DNA of 64,000 nt from Mycobacterium senriense (GTDB taxonomy: Bacteria; Actinomycetota; Actinomycetes; Mycobacteriales; Mycobacteriaceae): positions 5,208,001-5,272,000 of the forward strand of contig NZ_AP024828.1 of NCBI RefSeq assembly GCF_019668465.1, given 5' to 3'. This document shows, piece after piece, positions 13,418-23,937 of the stretch. The notes under the pieces are model-generated. The model searched no databases and was not told the origin of the DNA. It saw only the letters and a list, made by a program, of their open reading frames with translations. The stretch's first letter is position 1. Every line of letters starts with the position of its first letter. Made by a program: the position numbers and the translations under genes.

Positions 13418-13999
13418 GTGCCCAAGGTCAGCGAGGACCATCTGGCGGCTCGACGCCGCCAGATCCTCGACGGCGCCCGCCGTTGCTTTGCCGAATACGG
13501 CTACGAGCAAGCGACGGTGCGCCGGCTGGAGAAGGCGATCGGGATGTCGCGTGGCGCGATCTTCCACCACTTCCGGGACAAGGACGCGTTGTTCTTCGCC
13601 CTCGCCCACGAGGACGCCGAGCGGATGGCCGACGTGGCTTCCCGCGCCGGACTCATCCAGGTGATGCGCGACATGCTGGCCGCGCCGGACCAGTTCGACT
13701 GGCTGGCCACCAGATTGGAGATCGCCCGCAAGCTGCGCAACGATCCCGCGTTCAGCCAGGGATGGGCGGAACGTTCGGCCGAGCTGGCAGCGGCGACCAC
13801 CGATCGGTTACGCCGGCAGAAGGAGGCACACCGGGTGCGCGACGACGTGCCCGGCGACGTGCTGCAGTGCTATCTGGAGTTGGTGCTCGACGGCCTGGTG
13901 GCCCGATCGGCGTCCGGCGAGGATCCCCGGCGCCTATCCGCGGTCCTGGACCTGGTGGAAAACTCGGTGCGCCGCAACGACTCTGAGAAGCGATCGTAA
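13418..13999 (+). CDS. TetR-family repressor of aconitase (Rv1474c-like)
   Basis: A 193-residue TetR regulator with the HTH at about residues 28-50 (VRRLEKAIGMSRGAIFHHF) and a variable ligand-binding C-domain. The Corynebacterium homologue AcnR represses acn from the same position, and Rv1474c has been reported as an aconitase regulator, so control of the upstream gene is likely. The start is GTG at 13418. The stop codon lies inside a palindrome (13995-14042). Confidence 0.93.
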   Translation: MPKVSEDHLAARRRQILDGARRCFAEYGYEQATVRRLEKAIGMSRGAIFHHFRDKDALFFALAHEDAERMADVASRAGLIQVMRDMLAAPDQFDWLATRLEIARKLRNDPAFSQGWAERSAELAAATTDRLRRQKEAHRVRDDVPGDVLQCYLELVLDGLVARSASGEDPRRLSAVLDLVENSVRRNDSEKRS

Positions 14000-14042
14000 C
14001 GTCACTGCGAACAAGGGGACGTGATTTCGCAGTGACGCTACG
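13995..14042. repeat. Palindromic repeat, diverged relative of the 56-nt family
   Basis: Arms CGTAACGTCACTGCGA and TCGCAGTGACGCTACG pair at 15 of 16 positions around a 16-nt loop. The arm sequence and loop size follow copies 1 and 2. The left arm contains the TAA stop of the upstream TetR gene and the right arm the TAG stop of the opposing small HTH gene, so one element serves both convergent gene ends, probably as a bidirectional terminator. Confidence 0.75.
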
Positions 14043-14247
14043 CCCGCGCGATCTTGGCGGTCCGGTTGGGGCCGCCGCGGCTGCGCATTGTGGTGCCCGA
14101 CTCCCGCAGCAAGCTGTGAACCGACCCGTACGACCTGCCGGTCTTCGCGACCAGGCTGCGGATGCTGGCGCCGCCTTCGTAGGCGTGGCGCAGTTCGTCC
14201 AACAACTGGTCGCGTGACTTGGCCGACCTATGCAGTGTTCTCTTCAT
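14038..14247 (-). CDS. Small helix-turn-helix protein (Rv1473A-like)
   Basis: A 69-residue basic protein. Residues 11-50 (DELRHAYEGGASIRSLV, then TGRSYGSVHSLLRES) form a recognisable HTH, followed by a basic tail (RSRGGPNRTAKIARA). The ATG at 14247 has a GGAGG ribosome site. It lies downstream of the ABC-F gene in the same direction, with 89 nt between, and converges on the acn regulator. A DNA-binding role is likely; targets are unknown. Confidence 0.85.
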   Translation of the reverse strand: MKRTLHRSAKSRDQLLDELRHAYEGGASIRSLVAKTGRSYGSVHSLLRESGTTMRSRGGPNRTAKIARA

Positions 14248-14336
14248 GGTTCCTCCGGCGCAGGACACGATCGCAAGCACCCAGAGTAAGAAGCCGCTGT
14301 CGGCCGCGGGCCGATTTCGCGAAATCGCACGCGAAG

Positions 14337-15974
14337 TCAGGCGAGTTCGATGAGATCCCGGTATTCGTCGGACCAGAAGTCCTCGGTGCCGTCGGGCAAC
14401 AACACGACGCGTTGCGGGTCGAGCGCCTCGGCGGCACCGGGGTCGTGCGTCACCAAAACCACCGCGCCCTGGTAGCTGCGCAGCGCGTCGAGCACCTGCT
14501 CGCGCGAGGCCGGGTCGAGGTTGTTCGTCGGCTCGTCGAGCAACAGCACGTTGGCGGTCGAGGCCACCAACCCGGCCAGCGCGAGCCGGGTCTTCTCGCC
14601 GCCGGACAGGGTCCCCGCCGGCTGGTCGAGCTGGGGGCCGCTGAACATGAACGCGCCCAACAGGCCGCGCAGGTCCTGCTCGCCCGAATCCGGTGCGGCG
14701 TGGCGGATGTTCTCCCACACAGTCGCGTCGTTGTCGAGCGTGTCGTGCTCCTGGGCGAAGTAGCCGATCCGCAGCCCGTGTCCGGGCTCGAGTCCCCCGG
14801 TGTCGGGCGCCTCGGTGCCGGCCAGGATTCTCAGCAAGGTGGTCTTGCCGGCGCCGTTGAGGCCCAGCACCACCACCCGAGAGCCGCGGTCGATCGCCAG
14901 GTCGACACCGGTGAACACCTCCAGCGACCCGTAGGACTTGCTCAACCCGGTGGCCACCAGCGGCGTGCGCCCGCACGTGGCCGGGTTGGGGAACTTGATG
15001 CGGGCCACCTTGTCGGCCACCCGCTCGTCGTCGAGCGCGGCCATCATCCGGTCGGCACGACGCAACATGTTTTGCGCTGCAACGGCTTTGGTGGCCTTGG
15101 CGCCGAGCTTGGCGGCCTGCGAGCGCAGCGCGGTGGCCTTGCGTTCGGCGTTGGCGCGTTCCCGGCGCCGGCGCTGCTCGTCGGTGGCCCGCGCGTCGAG
15201 GTATTTCTGCCACGTCATGTTGTAGACGTCGACCTCGCCGCGCACCGCGTCCAGGAACCACACCCGGTTGACGACGTCGGCGAGCAGTTCGACGTTGTGG
15301 CTGATGATCACCAGCCCGCCGGTGTGCGCGCGCAGAAAATCACGCAGCCAGCCGATGGAATCCGCGTCCAGGTGGTTGGTCGGCTCGTCGAGCAGCAGCG
15401 TGGTCGACGAACCCGACATCCCCGCGCCGCCTTCCGACGCGGCGAACAGGATGCGGGCCAGCTCCACCCGGCGGCGCTGCCCGCCAGACAGCGTGCGCAG
15501 CTGCTGCGTCAGCACCCGTTCCGGCAGGCCCAGACTCGCGCAGATGCGGCTCGCTTCGCTTTCCGCGCCATAGCCGCCCAGGGCGACGAAACGCTCCTCC
15601 AGCTGCCCGTACCGGCGGATCGCGCGGTCGCGGGCGTCATCATCGGCGACCTCGGCCATCAACGCCTGCTGCTTTTCCAGGTCGGTCAGCAACACGTCGA
15701 GCCCGCGGGCCGACAGCACCCGGTCGCGGGCCAGCACGTCGAGGTCGCCCTCTTTGGGATCCTGTGGCAGATAACCGATTTCGCCGACGCGGTTGATCGC
15801 GCCCGCGTAGGGTTCGGTCTCCCCAGCCAAGATGCGCAGCGTGGTGGTCTTGCCGGCGCCGTTGCGGCCCACCAGCCCGATGCGGTCGCCGGGCTGCACG
15901 CGCAGGTCGGGACCGTCCGGGGAGAGCAGGATGCGCGCACCAGCGCGGACCTCGAGGTCCGTGGCCGTGATCAC
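14337..15974 (-). CDS. ABC-F family ATPase (Rv1473-like)
   Basis: A 545-residue soluble protein with two ABC domains and no membrane segment, the ABC-F pattern of ribosome-acting ATPases (translation factors or target-protection resistance proteins). Domain 1 has Walker A GRNGAGKTTT, signature LSGGQRRRVEL and LLLDEPTNHLD; a charged linker (about 230-300) contacts the ribosome in relatives; domain 2 has GLNGAGKTTLL, LSGGEKTRLAL and LLLDEPTNNLD. The start is GTG at 15974 behind AAGGAG. A macrolide-tolerance role has been proposed for Rv1473; the sequence alone does not decide between resistance and housekeeping. Confidence 0.92.
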   Translation of the reverse strand: MITATDLEVRAGARILLSPDGPDLRVQPGDRIGLVGRNGAGKTTTLRILAGETEPYAGAINRVGEIGYLPQDPKEGDLDVLARDRVLSARGLDVLLTDLEKQQALMAEVADDDARDRAIRRYGQLEERFVALGGYGAESEASRICASLGLPERVLTQQLRTLSGGQRRRVELARILFAASEGGAGMSGSSTTLLLDEPTNHLDADSIGWLRDFLRAHTGGLVIISHNVELLADVVNRVWFLDAVRGEVDVYNMTWQKYLDARATDEQRRRRERANAERKATALRSQAAKLGAKATKAVAAQNMLRRADRMMAALDDERVADKVARIKFPNPATCGRTPLVATGLSKSYGSLEVFTGVDLAIDRGSRVVVLGLNGAGKTTLLRILAGTEAPDTGGLEPGHGLRIGYFAQEHDTLDNDATVWENIRHAAPDSGEQDLRGLLGAFMFSGPQLDQPAGTLSGGEKTRLALAGLVASTANVLLLDEPTNNLDPASREQVLDALRSYQGAVVLVTHDPGAAEALDPQRVVLLPDGTEDFWSDEYRDLIELA

Positions 15975-15991
15975 GATCGCTCTCCTTGTTG

Positions 15992-16027
15992 AAAAGACGC
16001 CTATTTGTTTAAAAGACGCCTATTTGT
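15992..16027. repeat. 17-nt tandem direct repeat at the echA12 3' end
   Basis: AAAAGACGCCTATTTGT occurs at 15992-16008 and again at 16011-16027, a perfect duplication with 19-nt period. The second copy contains the echA12 stop codon and its last codons (minus strand), so the first copy is a duplicate of the gene end placed in the short gap before the ABC-F gene. It looks like replication slippage. Confidence 0.85.
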
Positions 16028-16829
16028 CGTCGGTGAACACCGGTGGTCGTCGTTCTGCGCGCGCGGTAACCGCTTCTTCGAAGTTGGCGGTGAGCAGGCG
16101 GACGAATAGCTGTCCCAAGCCTTCGGCTTGCATGTGCCCTTCCAGGCTACCGGCGTCCAGTCCACTCCACAGTGTGCGCTTGGTCAACTCGATGCCCGGC
16201 CGCGAGAAGGCCGCTATCCGCGCGGCGATGGCGTAGCAGGTGTCCAGGAGTTGCTCATCGGGCACCTGGCAGGACACCAGCCCGATGCGCTCGGCCTCCT
16301 CGGCGCTGATATCGCGACCGGTCAGCATGATCTCGAAGGCGCGCGACGAGCCGATCGCCCGCGGCAGCAGGTAGGACAGCCCCAGTTCGCTGGCGGTCAG
16401 CCCGTTGTTGATGCCGGCGGCGCGGAAGTACGCGCTGGTCGAGGCCACCCGGATGTCGGCGGCCAGGGCCAGGCACAGGCCGCCGCCGATGGCGGGACCG
16501 TTGACCGCGGCGATCACCGGTTGGTGCAGCCGGCGCAGCGCCAGGATCACCTCGTCGAGGATCTCCATGGAGCGCAGCGCGTATGTCGGGCGGGTCAGGC
16601 CATCGACGTGGGGCACCGAGCCCGCGGACTTGTGATCGGCGCCGGAGGAAAAGCCGCGACCGGCCCCGGTCAGCACGACCACGCGTACCGAATTGTCGTA
16701 AGTGACCTTTTCCAGCGCCTCCTTGAGCGGGAGCATGACGTCGAACGCCATGGAGTTCATCCGCTCAGGTCGATTCAGGGTTATCAGCGCCACGCCGGGC
16801 CGCGGGTGGTCTACCAGTACCAAACTCAC
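16020..16829 (-). CDS. echA12: Enoyl-CoA hydratase/isomerase family protein EchA12
   Basis: A 269-residue crotonase-fold protein. The N-terminal ITLNRPERMNSM and the oxyanion-hole segments GAGRGFSSGAD and AAVNGPAIGGGL are clear. The second acid of true hydratases is not evident in the later segment, so hydratase versus isomerase activity is open. GTG at 16829. It precedes the ABC-F gene in the same direction by 45 nt and follows thioredoxin by 52 nt, the order seen in M. tuberculosis. Confidence 0.92.
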   Translation of the reverse strand: MSLVLVDHPRPGVALITLNRPERMNSMAFDVMLPLKEALEKVTYDNSVRVVVLTGAGRGFSSGADHKSAGSVPHVDGLTRPTYALRSMEILDEVILALRRLHQPVIAAVNGPAIGGGLCLALAADIRVASTSAYFRAAGINNGLTASELGLSYLLPRAIGSSRAFEIMLTGRDISAEEAERIGLVSCQVPDEQLLDTCYAIAARIAAFSRPGIELTKRTLWSGLDAGSLEGHMQAEGLGQLFVRLLTANFEEAVTARAERRPPVFTDDK

Positions 16830-16881
16830 CCATGCAACCTAGCGCGTAGCTGACCGTGGTCTGCGCGCAGCGCGGCGCGGC

Positions 16882-17241
16882 TTATTCGGCTTGCCCGGCC
16901 TCGGCCTCGGCGGCGTCGACGTCGAAGGCACGGACTTGGGCGACCAGGTCCTCCAGGGCGGCCGGCGGCAGGGCACCGGGCTGGTTGAACAGCAGTTTGC
17001 CCTTCTTGAACGCCATCAGTGTCGGGATAGACCGGATCTGGGCCGCCGCGGCCAGCTGTTGTTCGGCCTCGGTGTCGACTTTGGCGTGCACGATGTCGGG
17101 GTGTTTTTCCGCCGACGCCTGGAAAGTGGGACCGAACTGGCGGCATGGGCCGCACCAGGACGCCCAGAAGTCGACGAGCACGATGTCGTTGCCCGCGATG
17201 GTTTCGTTGAACTTCTCAGCGGTGAGATCAAGTGTTGTCAC
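16882..17241 (-). CDS. Thioredoxin (TrxB1/Rv1471-like)
   Basis: A 119-residue thioredoxin with the canonical active site WCGPC at about residues 29-33 and the cis-proline loop SIPTL. It is a cytosolic dithiol-disulphide reductant, with about 15 extra acidic residues at the C-terminus (DVDAAEAEAGQAE). It diverges from fadE15 across 187 nt. In M. tuberculosis this spot continues with Rv1470, ctpD and a PGRS gene, all absent here. Confidence 0.95.
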   Translation of the reverse strand: MTTLDLTAEKFNETIAGNDIVLVDFWASWCGPCRQFGPTFQASAEKHPDIVHAKVDTEAEQQLAAAAQIRSIPTLMAFKKGKLLFNQPGALPPAALEDLVAQVRAFDVDAAEAEAGQAE

Positions 17242-17428
17242 ATTTGCCGTAACGCCCGGCGCCGACCCGATGTTCCCCGATGTGCCCGGAGTCCGGAATG
17301 CGGCTATCGACGCGCGCGGCCACTACGGCCTCGCCCGACCGGGGCTGGTTACGGTTGCGTACGTTTTCCCGCGTCCGACAGACTGGGCCTGACGATCCGC
17401 CGTCTCGAGGACCAGTGAGGGAATCGCG

Positions 17429-19255
17429 TTGGGCCACTACATCGCAAACGTTCGTGATATCGAGTTCAACCTTTTCGAAGTGCTCGATGTCGGCGCTGTT
17501 TTGGGCACCGGCGGCTACAGTGACCTCGACGAGGACACGGTCAAAACGATATTGGCCGAAGCCGCTCGCCTCGCCGAAGGGCCGGTGGCCGAATCCTTCG
17601 CCTTCGCGGACCGCAATCCGCCGGTATTCGACCCGGCCGAGCACAAGATCACGGTGCCCGACGAGTTGGCCAAGACGGTGGCGGCGCTCAAGGAGGCCGG
17701 CTGGTGGCGGCTGGGCATGGCCGAAGAGATCGGCGGCATGCCCGCCCCGCCGCCGCTGGCCTGGGCGGTCAACGAGATGCTCATCTGCGCCAATCCGTCG
17801 GCGAACTTCTTTTGCCTGGGCCCCTTCATGTCTCAGGCGTTGTATGTCGAGGGCAACGAGCAGCAGCGGCAATGGGCCGCGCAGGGCGTGGAGCGGGGCT
17901 GGGCGGCCACCATGGTGCTCACCGAACCCGACGCGGGCTCCGACGTCGGCGCAGGCCGCGCCAAAGCCATCGAACAACCCGACGGCACCTGGCACATCGA
18001 GGGCGTCAAGCGCTTCATCTCCGGCGGCGACGTGGGCGATACCGCCGAGAACATCTTCCATCTGGTGCTGGCCCGCCCGGAGGGCGCCGGACCGGGCACC
18101 AAGGGGCTGAGCCTGTTCTACGTGCCCAACTTCCTGTTCGACCCCGAGACCTTCGAACTCGGCCCCCGCAACGGCGTTTACGTCACCGGGGTGGAACACA
18201 AGATGGGCATCAAGTCCTCCCCCACGTGCGAATTGACTTTCGGCGCAACGGATGTCCCCGCTGTCGGTTACCTGGTCGGCGATGTGCACCGGGGCATTGC
18301 GCAGATGTTCACCGTGATCGAGCAGGCGCGCATGACGATTGGCGTCAAAGCGGCCGGCACGCTGTCCACCGGTTACCTGAACGCGCTGGCCTTCGCCAAG
18401 GAGCGGGTGCAGGGTGCGGACCTGACGCAGATGTCCGACAAGACCGCACCGCGGGTCACGATCATTCACCATCCCGACGTGCGTCGCAGCCTGATGACCC
18501 AGAAGGCGTACGCGGAGGGGCTGCGCGCGCTCTACATGTATGCCGCCGCACATCAGGATGATGCTGTGGCCCAACGTGTTTCGGGCGCAAATCCCGAGAT
18601 GGCACACCGCATCGACGATCTGCTGCTGCCGATCGTCAAGGGGGTCAGCTCGGAGCGCGCCTATGAGGTACTGACTGAGTCACTGCAGACGTTGGGCGGC
18701 TCCGGCTTTTTGGCCGACTATCCGCTCGAGCAGTACATCCGCGATTCCAAGATCGACTCGCTCTATGAGGGCACCACCGCCATCCAGGCGCTGGACTTCT
18801 TCTTCCGCAAGATCGTGCGCGACCGGGGTCAGGCCCTGCAGTTCTTGACGACTCAGATCACCGCGACCATCGACGACTGCGACGAGGCGCTCAAGCCGAT
18901 CGCCCAGCTGGTCCAGACCGCGTACGACGATGTCACGGCGATGACGGGCGCGCTGACCGGCTACCTGATGTCCGCAACGCAGCACCCGACCGAGATCTAC
19001 AAGGTGGGGCTAGGATCGGTGCGCTATCTGCTCGCGGTCGGCGATCTGCTGATCGGCTGGCGGTTGCTGGTGCAGGCCGGCATCGCGACCCGCGCGCTGG
19101 CCGATGGGCCCGGGAATGACGAAGCGTTCTATCGGGGCAAGATCGCGACCGCGGCGTTCTTCGCCAAGAACATGCTGCCGAAGCTCACCTCGCTGCGCGG
19201 CGTCATCGAGGCCATCGACGACGAGATCATGAAGGTGGCCGAAGAGGCGTTCTGA
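17429..19255 (+). CDS. fadE15: Acyl-CoA dehydrogenase FadE15
   Basis: A 608-residue long-form acyl-CoA dehydrogenase with an extended N- and C-terminus, FAD-dependent, catalysing alpha,beta-desaturation of an acyl-CoA. Visible motifs are [13 protein letters not shown] (FAD/substrate), the FISGGDVG segment, and [14 protein letters not shown] flavin motifs ending [16 protein letters not shown], in which the Glu of YEGTT is at the catalytic-base position of long forms. TTG start at 17429 with GAGGGA upstream fits the M. tuberculosis N-terminus (MGHY..NVRD). It stands alone and is followed by unrelated exported proteins. Confidence 0.95.
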   Translation: MGHYIANVRDIEFNLFEVLDVGAVLGTGGYSDLDEDTVKTILAEAARLAEGPVAESFAFADRNPPVFDPAEHKITVPDELAKTVAALKEAGWWRLGMAEEIGGMPAPPPLAWAVNEMLICANPSANFFCLGPFMSQALYVEGNEQQRQWAAQGVERGWAATMVLTEPDAGSDVGAGRAKAIEQPDGTWHIEGVKRFISGGDVGDTAENIFHLVLARPEGAGPGTKGLSLFYVPNFLFDPETFELGPRNGVYVTGVEHKMGIKSSPTCELTFGATDVPAVGYLVGDVHRGIAQMFTVIEQARMTIGVKAAGTLSTGYLNALAFAKERVQGADLTQMSDKTAPRVTIIHHPDVRRSLMTQKAYAEGLRALYMYAAAHQDDAVAQRVSGANPEMAHRIDDLLLPIVKGVSSERAYEVLTESLQTLGGSGFLADYPLEQYIRDSKIDSLYEGTTAIQALDFFFRKIVRDRGQALQFLTTQITATIDDCDEALKPIAQLVQTAYDDVTAMTGALTGYLMSATQHPTEIYKVGLGSVRYLLAVGDLLIGWRLLVQAGIATRALADGPGNDEAFYRGKIATAAFFAKNMLPKLTSLRGVIEAIDDEIMKVAEEAF

Positions 19256-19337
19256 GCCCGGGCAGATACACAGGTTAGGCACAGTTTAATCGGGTAAACC
19301 ATGACGTTGGCTCTTACCGACGAATGGAGAAACGTTG

Positions 19338-20126
19338 ATGTCTGCCAGCTGTCAAGTGCCCCGGCTCACTCGCTTCGCGGTTTTCGCCGTCGCGGGAGCC
19401 ACCGCATTGTCCCTGTCCGCCTGCGGGTCGTCGAACAAATCCAATTCCACGTCAACTTCCACCTCAACCTCGACGTCGACCATCACGTCGACGACCACCT
19501 CGTCCACCCCTAACGCCGAAGCGCGGGTCAGCGGTCTGATCGCCTCGGTGGCCGGCAATTCCATTCAGGTCACCAAGGAAGACAACGCGACTGCCTCGGT
19601 CAACTTCACCTCGACTACCAAGATCACCGAGGTCGTTCCGGCCGGGCTGCCAGACGTCACCCCGGGCAGCTGCGTCAGCGTCAAGCCGACGGAGGGATCG
19701 GCGCCCGGCCAGGCGGTCACCGCGGCGTCGGTGAAGATCAGCCAGTCCGTGAATGGCGCCTGCCCCAAGCCTCCGCAGTCCGCGCCCGGCGCTTCGACCA
19801 CCACGCCGCCGTCCCTTCCGCCGTCGCAGGCCCCCGCGAAACCGGCGTGGGTCCGGGGCTCGGTGGCGTCGGTATCCGGTAACACCATCAACGTGACCAA
19901 CACCGATCCCAGCGGCAACACCACGCAAACGACCGTGACGGTCGATGACAAGACCAAATACAGCAAGCAGTCGTCCGCGAACACCGACGCGATCACGCCG
20001 GGCAAATGCCTGTCGGCGCGCGGAACCCAGGACAACGGCGGCGCACTGCAGGCGACGAGCATCAACCTACGACAGGCCGTCGACGGCAAGTGCGGCAAGC
20101 CCAACCAGCCCGGCCACGGCGGCTGA
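19338..20126 (+). CDS. Lipoprotein with two DUF5666-like domains
   Basis: A 262-residue predicted lipoprotein: basic N-terminus, hydrophobic core and lipobox LSAC, then a 25-residue Ser/Thr-rich low-complexity stretch. Two beta-rich repeats follow (VSGLIASVAGNSIQVT... and VRGSVASVSGNTINVT...), each ending in a Cys pair (TPGSCVSV/NGACPK and TPGKCLSA/DGKCGK), joined by a Pro/Ala linker. The repeats resemble DUF5666. ATG at 19338 follows GGAGA; TTG at 19335 is unlikely. A paralogue lies immediately downstream. Function is unknown; attachment to the outer face of the membrane is likely. Confidence 0.85.
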   Translation: MSASCQVPRLTRFAVFAVAGATALSLSACGSSNKSNSTSTSTSTSTSTITSTTTSSTPNAEARVSGLIASVAGNSIQVTKEDNATASVNFTSTTKITEVVPAGLPDVTPGSCVSVKPTEGSAPGQAVTAASVKISQSVNGACPKPPQSAPGASTTTPPSLPPSQAPAKPAWVRGSVASVSGNTINVTNTDPSGNTTQTTVTVDDKTKYSKQSSANTDAITPGKCLSARGTQDNGGALQATSINLRQAVDGKCGKPNQPGHGG

Positions 20127-20229
20127 CCCGGCCGGGACTGAGTGAGATTGCCGTCACTCCCGCCGGGCGTGGCGTGAGAACCGCGCCCGGTGGGGGTATT
20201 GCTTAGGACGGCGAAACGTTTGATCGGAG

Positions 20230-21024
20230 ATGGGTTCTGTGGCTGCCATATCGTTGAAGAACCGGCGGACACAGGTCGCGCTCTCTGTCATTGTTGCTTT
20301 CGTCGCGGTATGCGTCGCCATGTGTGGCTCCTCGCACGAGACCTCGACCAGCAGCGCCCCGCCGGTCCCGCCGAGCGCAGCCCCCAACGCCGCGCCGCCG
20401 CCGGCGCCCCCGCCACCTCCGGGGCCCCCGCCACCTCCGGTCGGCAAGGACTATGTCGAGGGCATGGTGCAGTCGAATTCGAATGGCACGATCGCGCTTC
20501 GGACCCGATCGGGCTCGGCGACGGTGGACTACACACCGCAGACCAGGGTCATGGACGTCACCCCGGCGAAGCTGACCGACGTGACGCCCGGCAGTTGCGT
20601 GAACGTCAAAGCCACCCCGCAGAGCGCGCCGCCCCCCGGTGCTCCAGCGCCCGGCGGGCCGCCCCCCGGGCCGATCACCGCGCAGGCCGTGACGGTCACC
20701 CAGTCCGCGGACGGCAAGTGCCCGCCGCCGGCCGGCTTCTACGGCACCGTGGCCTCGGTGACGGGCAACACGATCGCCGTCAACGGCCTGGGCCCCGGCG
20801 GGCCGGGCGCCGCCACCAACGTGACCGTCGCCGATTCGACCTCATACCAGCGGCAGACGCCGTCGGACACCCAGGCGATCACCAACGGTAAATGCATTGG
20901 GGCCCAAGGAACTCAGGACGGTGGCGTCCTGCACGCGGCGATGATCAGTGTGGAGACGTGCCCACCCATGGGGCGTCCGCACCCCCACCTGCACCTGCCC
21001 CACCTCCCGCACATCCACCTCTAG
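20230..21024 (+). CDS. Exported DUF5666-like paralogue with His-rich tail
   Basis: A 264-residue paralogue of the preceding lipoprotein. The signal segment ends VCVAMCGSS, a poor lipobox (Met at -1), so lipidation is uncertain. A Pro/Ala-rich linker (about 42-70) leads to two DUF5666-like repeats (VEGMVQSNSNGTIAL and FYGTVASVTGNTIAV) with the same Cys spacing (TPGSCVNV, DGKCPP, NGKCIGAQGTQ). It ends in an unusual His/Leu/Pro tail, HPHLHLPHLPHIHL, which might bind metal. It lies 103 nt after its paralogue, suggesting tandem duplication. Confidence 0.82.
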   Translation: MGSVAAISLKNRRTQVALSVIVAFVAVCVAMCGSSHETSTSSAPPVPPSAAPNAAPPPAPPPPPGPPPPPVGKDYVEGMVQSNSNGTIALRTRSGSATVDYTPQTRVMDVTPAKLTDVTPGSCVNVKATPQSAPPPGAPAPGGPPPGPITAQAVTVTQSADGKCPPPAGFYGTVASVTGNTIAVNGLGPGGPGAATNVTVADSTSYQRQTPSDTQAITNGKCIGAQGTQDGGVLHAAMISVETCPPMGRPHPHLHLPHLPHIHL

Positions 21025-21079
21025 GAGGCGCGGGAAACCGCGGTGGCGGCCAAGGCACTGAAAGAGCGAAAAGCCGGAC

Positions 21080-21427
21080 TCAGACGGTGAAGCCGAGGGC
21101 GCGCAGCTGCTCGCGGCCGTCCTCGGTGATCTTGTCCGGACCCCACGGCGGGTTCCACACCCAGTTGATCCGCAGGTCGTCGACCAGACCGGCGCCCACC
21201 AGCGCACTGCGGGACTGGTCTTCGATGACGTCGGTCAGCGGGCAGGCCGCCGACGTCAGCGTCATGTCGATCAGGGCGACCGTTCCCTCGTCGCCGTCTT
21301 CGACGTTCAGCCCGTAGACGAGTCCCAAATCGACGACGTTGATGCCGAGTTCGGGGTCGACGACGTCACGCATCGCCTCCTCGAGGTCGGCAAGGAATTC
21401 CTCACCCTGCGCGGTGGTTTCGCTCAT
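21080..21427 (-). CDS. SufT-like DUF59/MIP18 family protein (Rv1466-like)
   Basis: A 115-residue DUF59 (PaaD/MIP18) protein, last gene of the suf operon. Family marks are VVDPELGINVVDLGLVY and the TSAACPL motif carrying the conserved Cys. Such proteins help maturation of Fe-S proteins, probably in cluster transfer. The ATG at 21427 has a GAGGAGGT ribosome site and begins inside the sufU 3' end (26-nt overlap). Confidence 0.93.
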   Translation of the reverse strand: MSETTAQGEEFLADLEEAMRDVVDPELGINVVDLGLVYGLNVEDGDEGTVALIDMTLTSAACPLTDVIEDQSRSALVGAGLVDDLRINWVWNPPWGPDKITEDGREQLRALGFTV

Positions 21428-21896
21428 CTGTGACCTCCTCGAAGTCTGCTTCTTGGTCCGAACAAGCCTTGACCAAAGCATCTTTGAACGCCATCCAGCC
21501 CAATAGCGCGCATTTCACCCGCGCCGGATACTTGGCCACCCCGGCGAACGCGATCCCATCGCCCAGCACGTCCTCGTCGCCCTCGATGGTGCCGCGCGAG
21601 GACACCATCTCGGTGAACGCGGCGATGGTCTTGAGCGCCTCGCCGACGCTTTGACCGATCACCTGTTGGGTCAGCACCGAGGTCGCGGCCTGGCTGATGG
21701 AGCAGCCCTGCCCGTCATAGGACACGTCGGCGACGGTCTCGCCGTCCTCGGACAGCGCCACCCTCAGGGTGACCTCGTCACCGCAGACGGGGTTGACGTG
21801 AAACACCTCGGCGCCGAACGGCTCCCGCAGCCCCCGGTGCTGCGGGTGCTTGTAGTGGTCCAGGATCACGTCCTGATACATCTGTTCGAGACGCAA
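21402..21896 (-). CDS. sufU: SufU Fe-S scaffold / zinc-dependent sulfurtransferase
   Basis: A 164-residue SufU (NifU-like N-domain) protein that accepts sulfur from SufS. The conserved ligands are present: VCGD, DGQGCSIS and KCALLGW, plus the Asp of the first motif, matching zinc-bound Gram-positive SufU with its characteristic insertion. It starts 2 nt after sufS ends. Confidence 0.95.
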   Translation of the reverse strand: MRLEQMYQDVILDHYKHPQHRGLREPFGAEVFHVNPVCGDEVTLRVALSEDGETVADVSYDGQGCSISQAATSVLTQQVIGQSVGEALKTIAAFTEMVSSRGTIEGDEDVLGDGIAFAGVAKYPARVKCALLGWMAFKDALVKACSDQEADFEEVTDERNHRAG

Positions 21897-21898
21897 TG

Positions 21899-23933
<2,035 letters not shown>

Positions 23934-23937
<4 letters not shown>

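Noticed and set aside
14038..15261. A longer version of the small HTH protein gene
   Set aside because: The upstream part is a shadow of the ABC-F gene; the ATG at 14247 has a GGAGG ribosome site.
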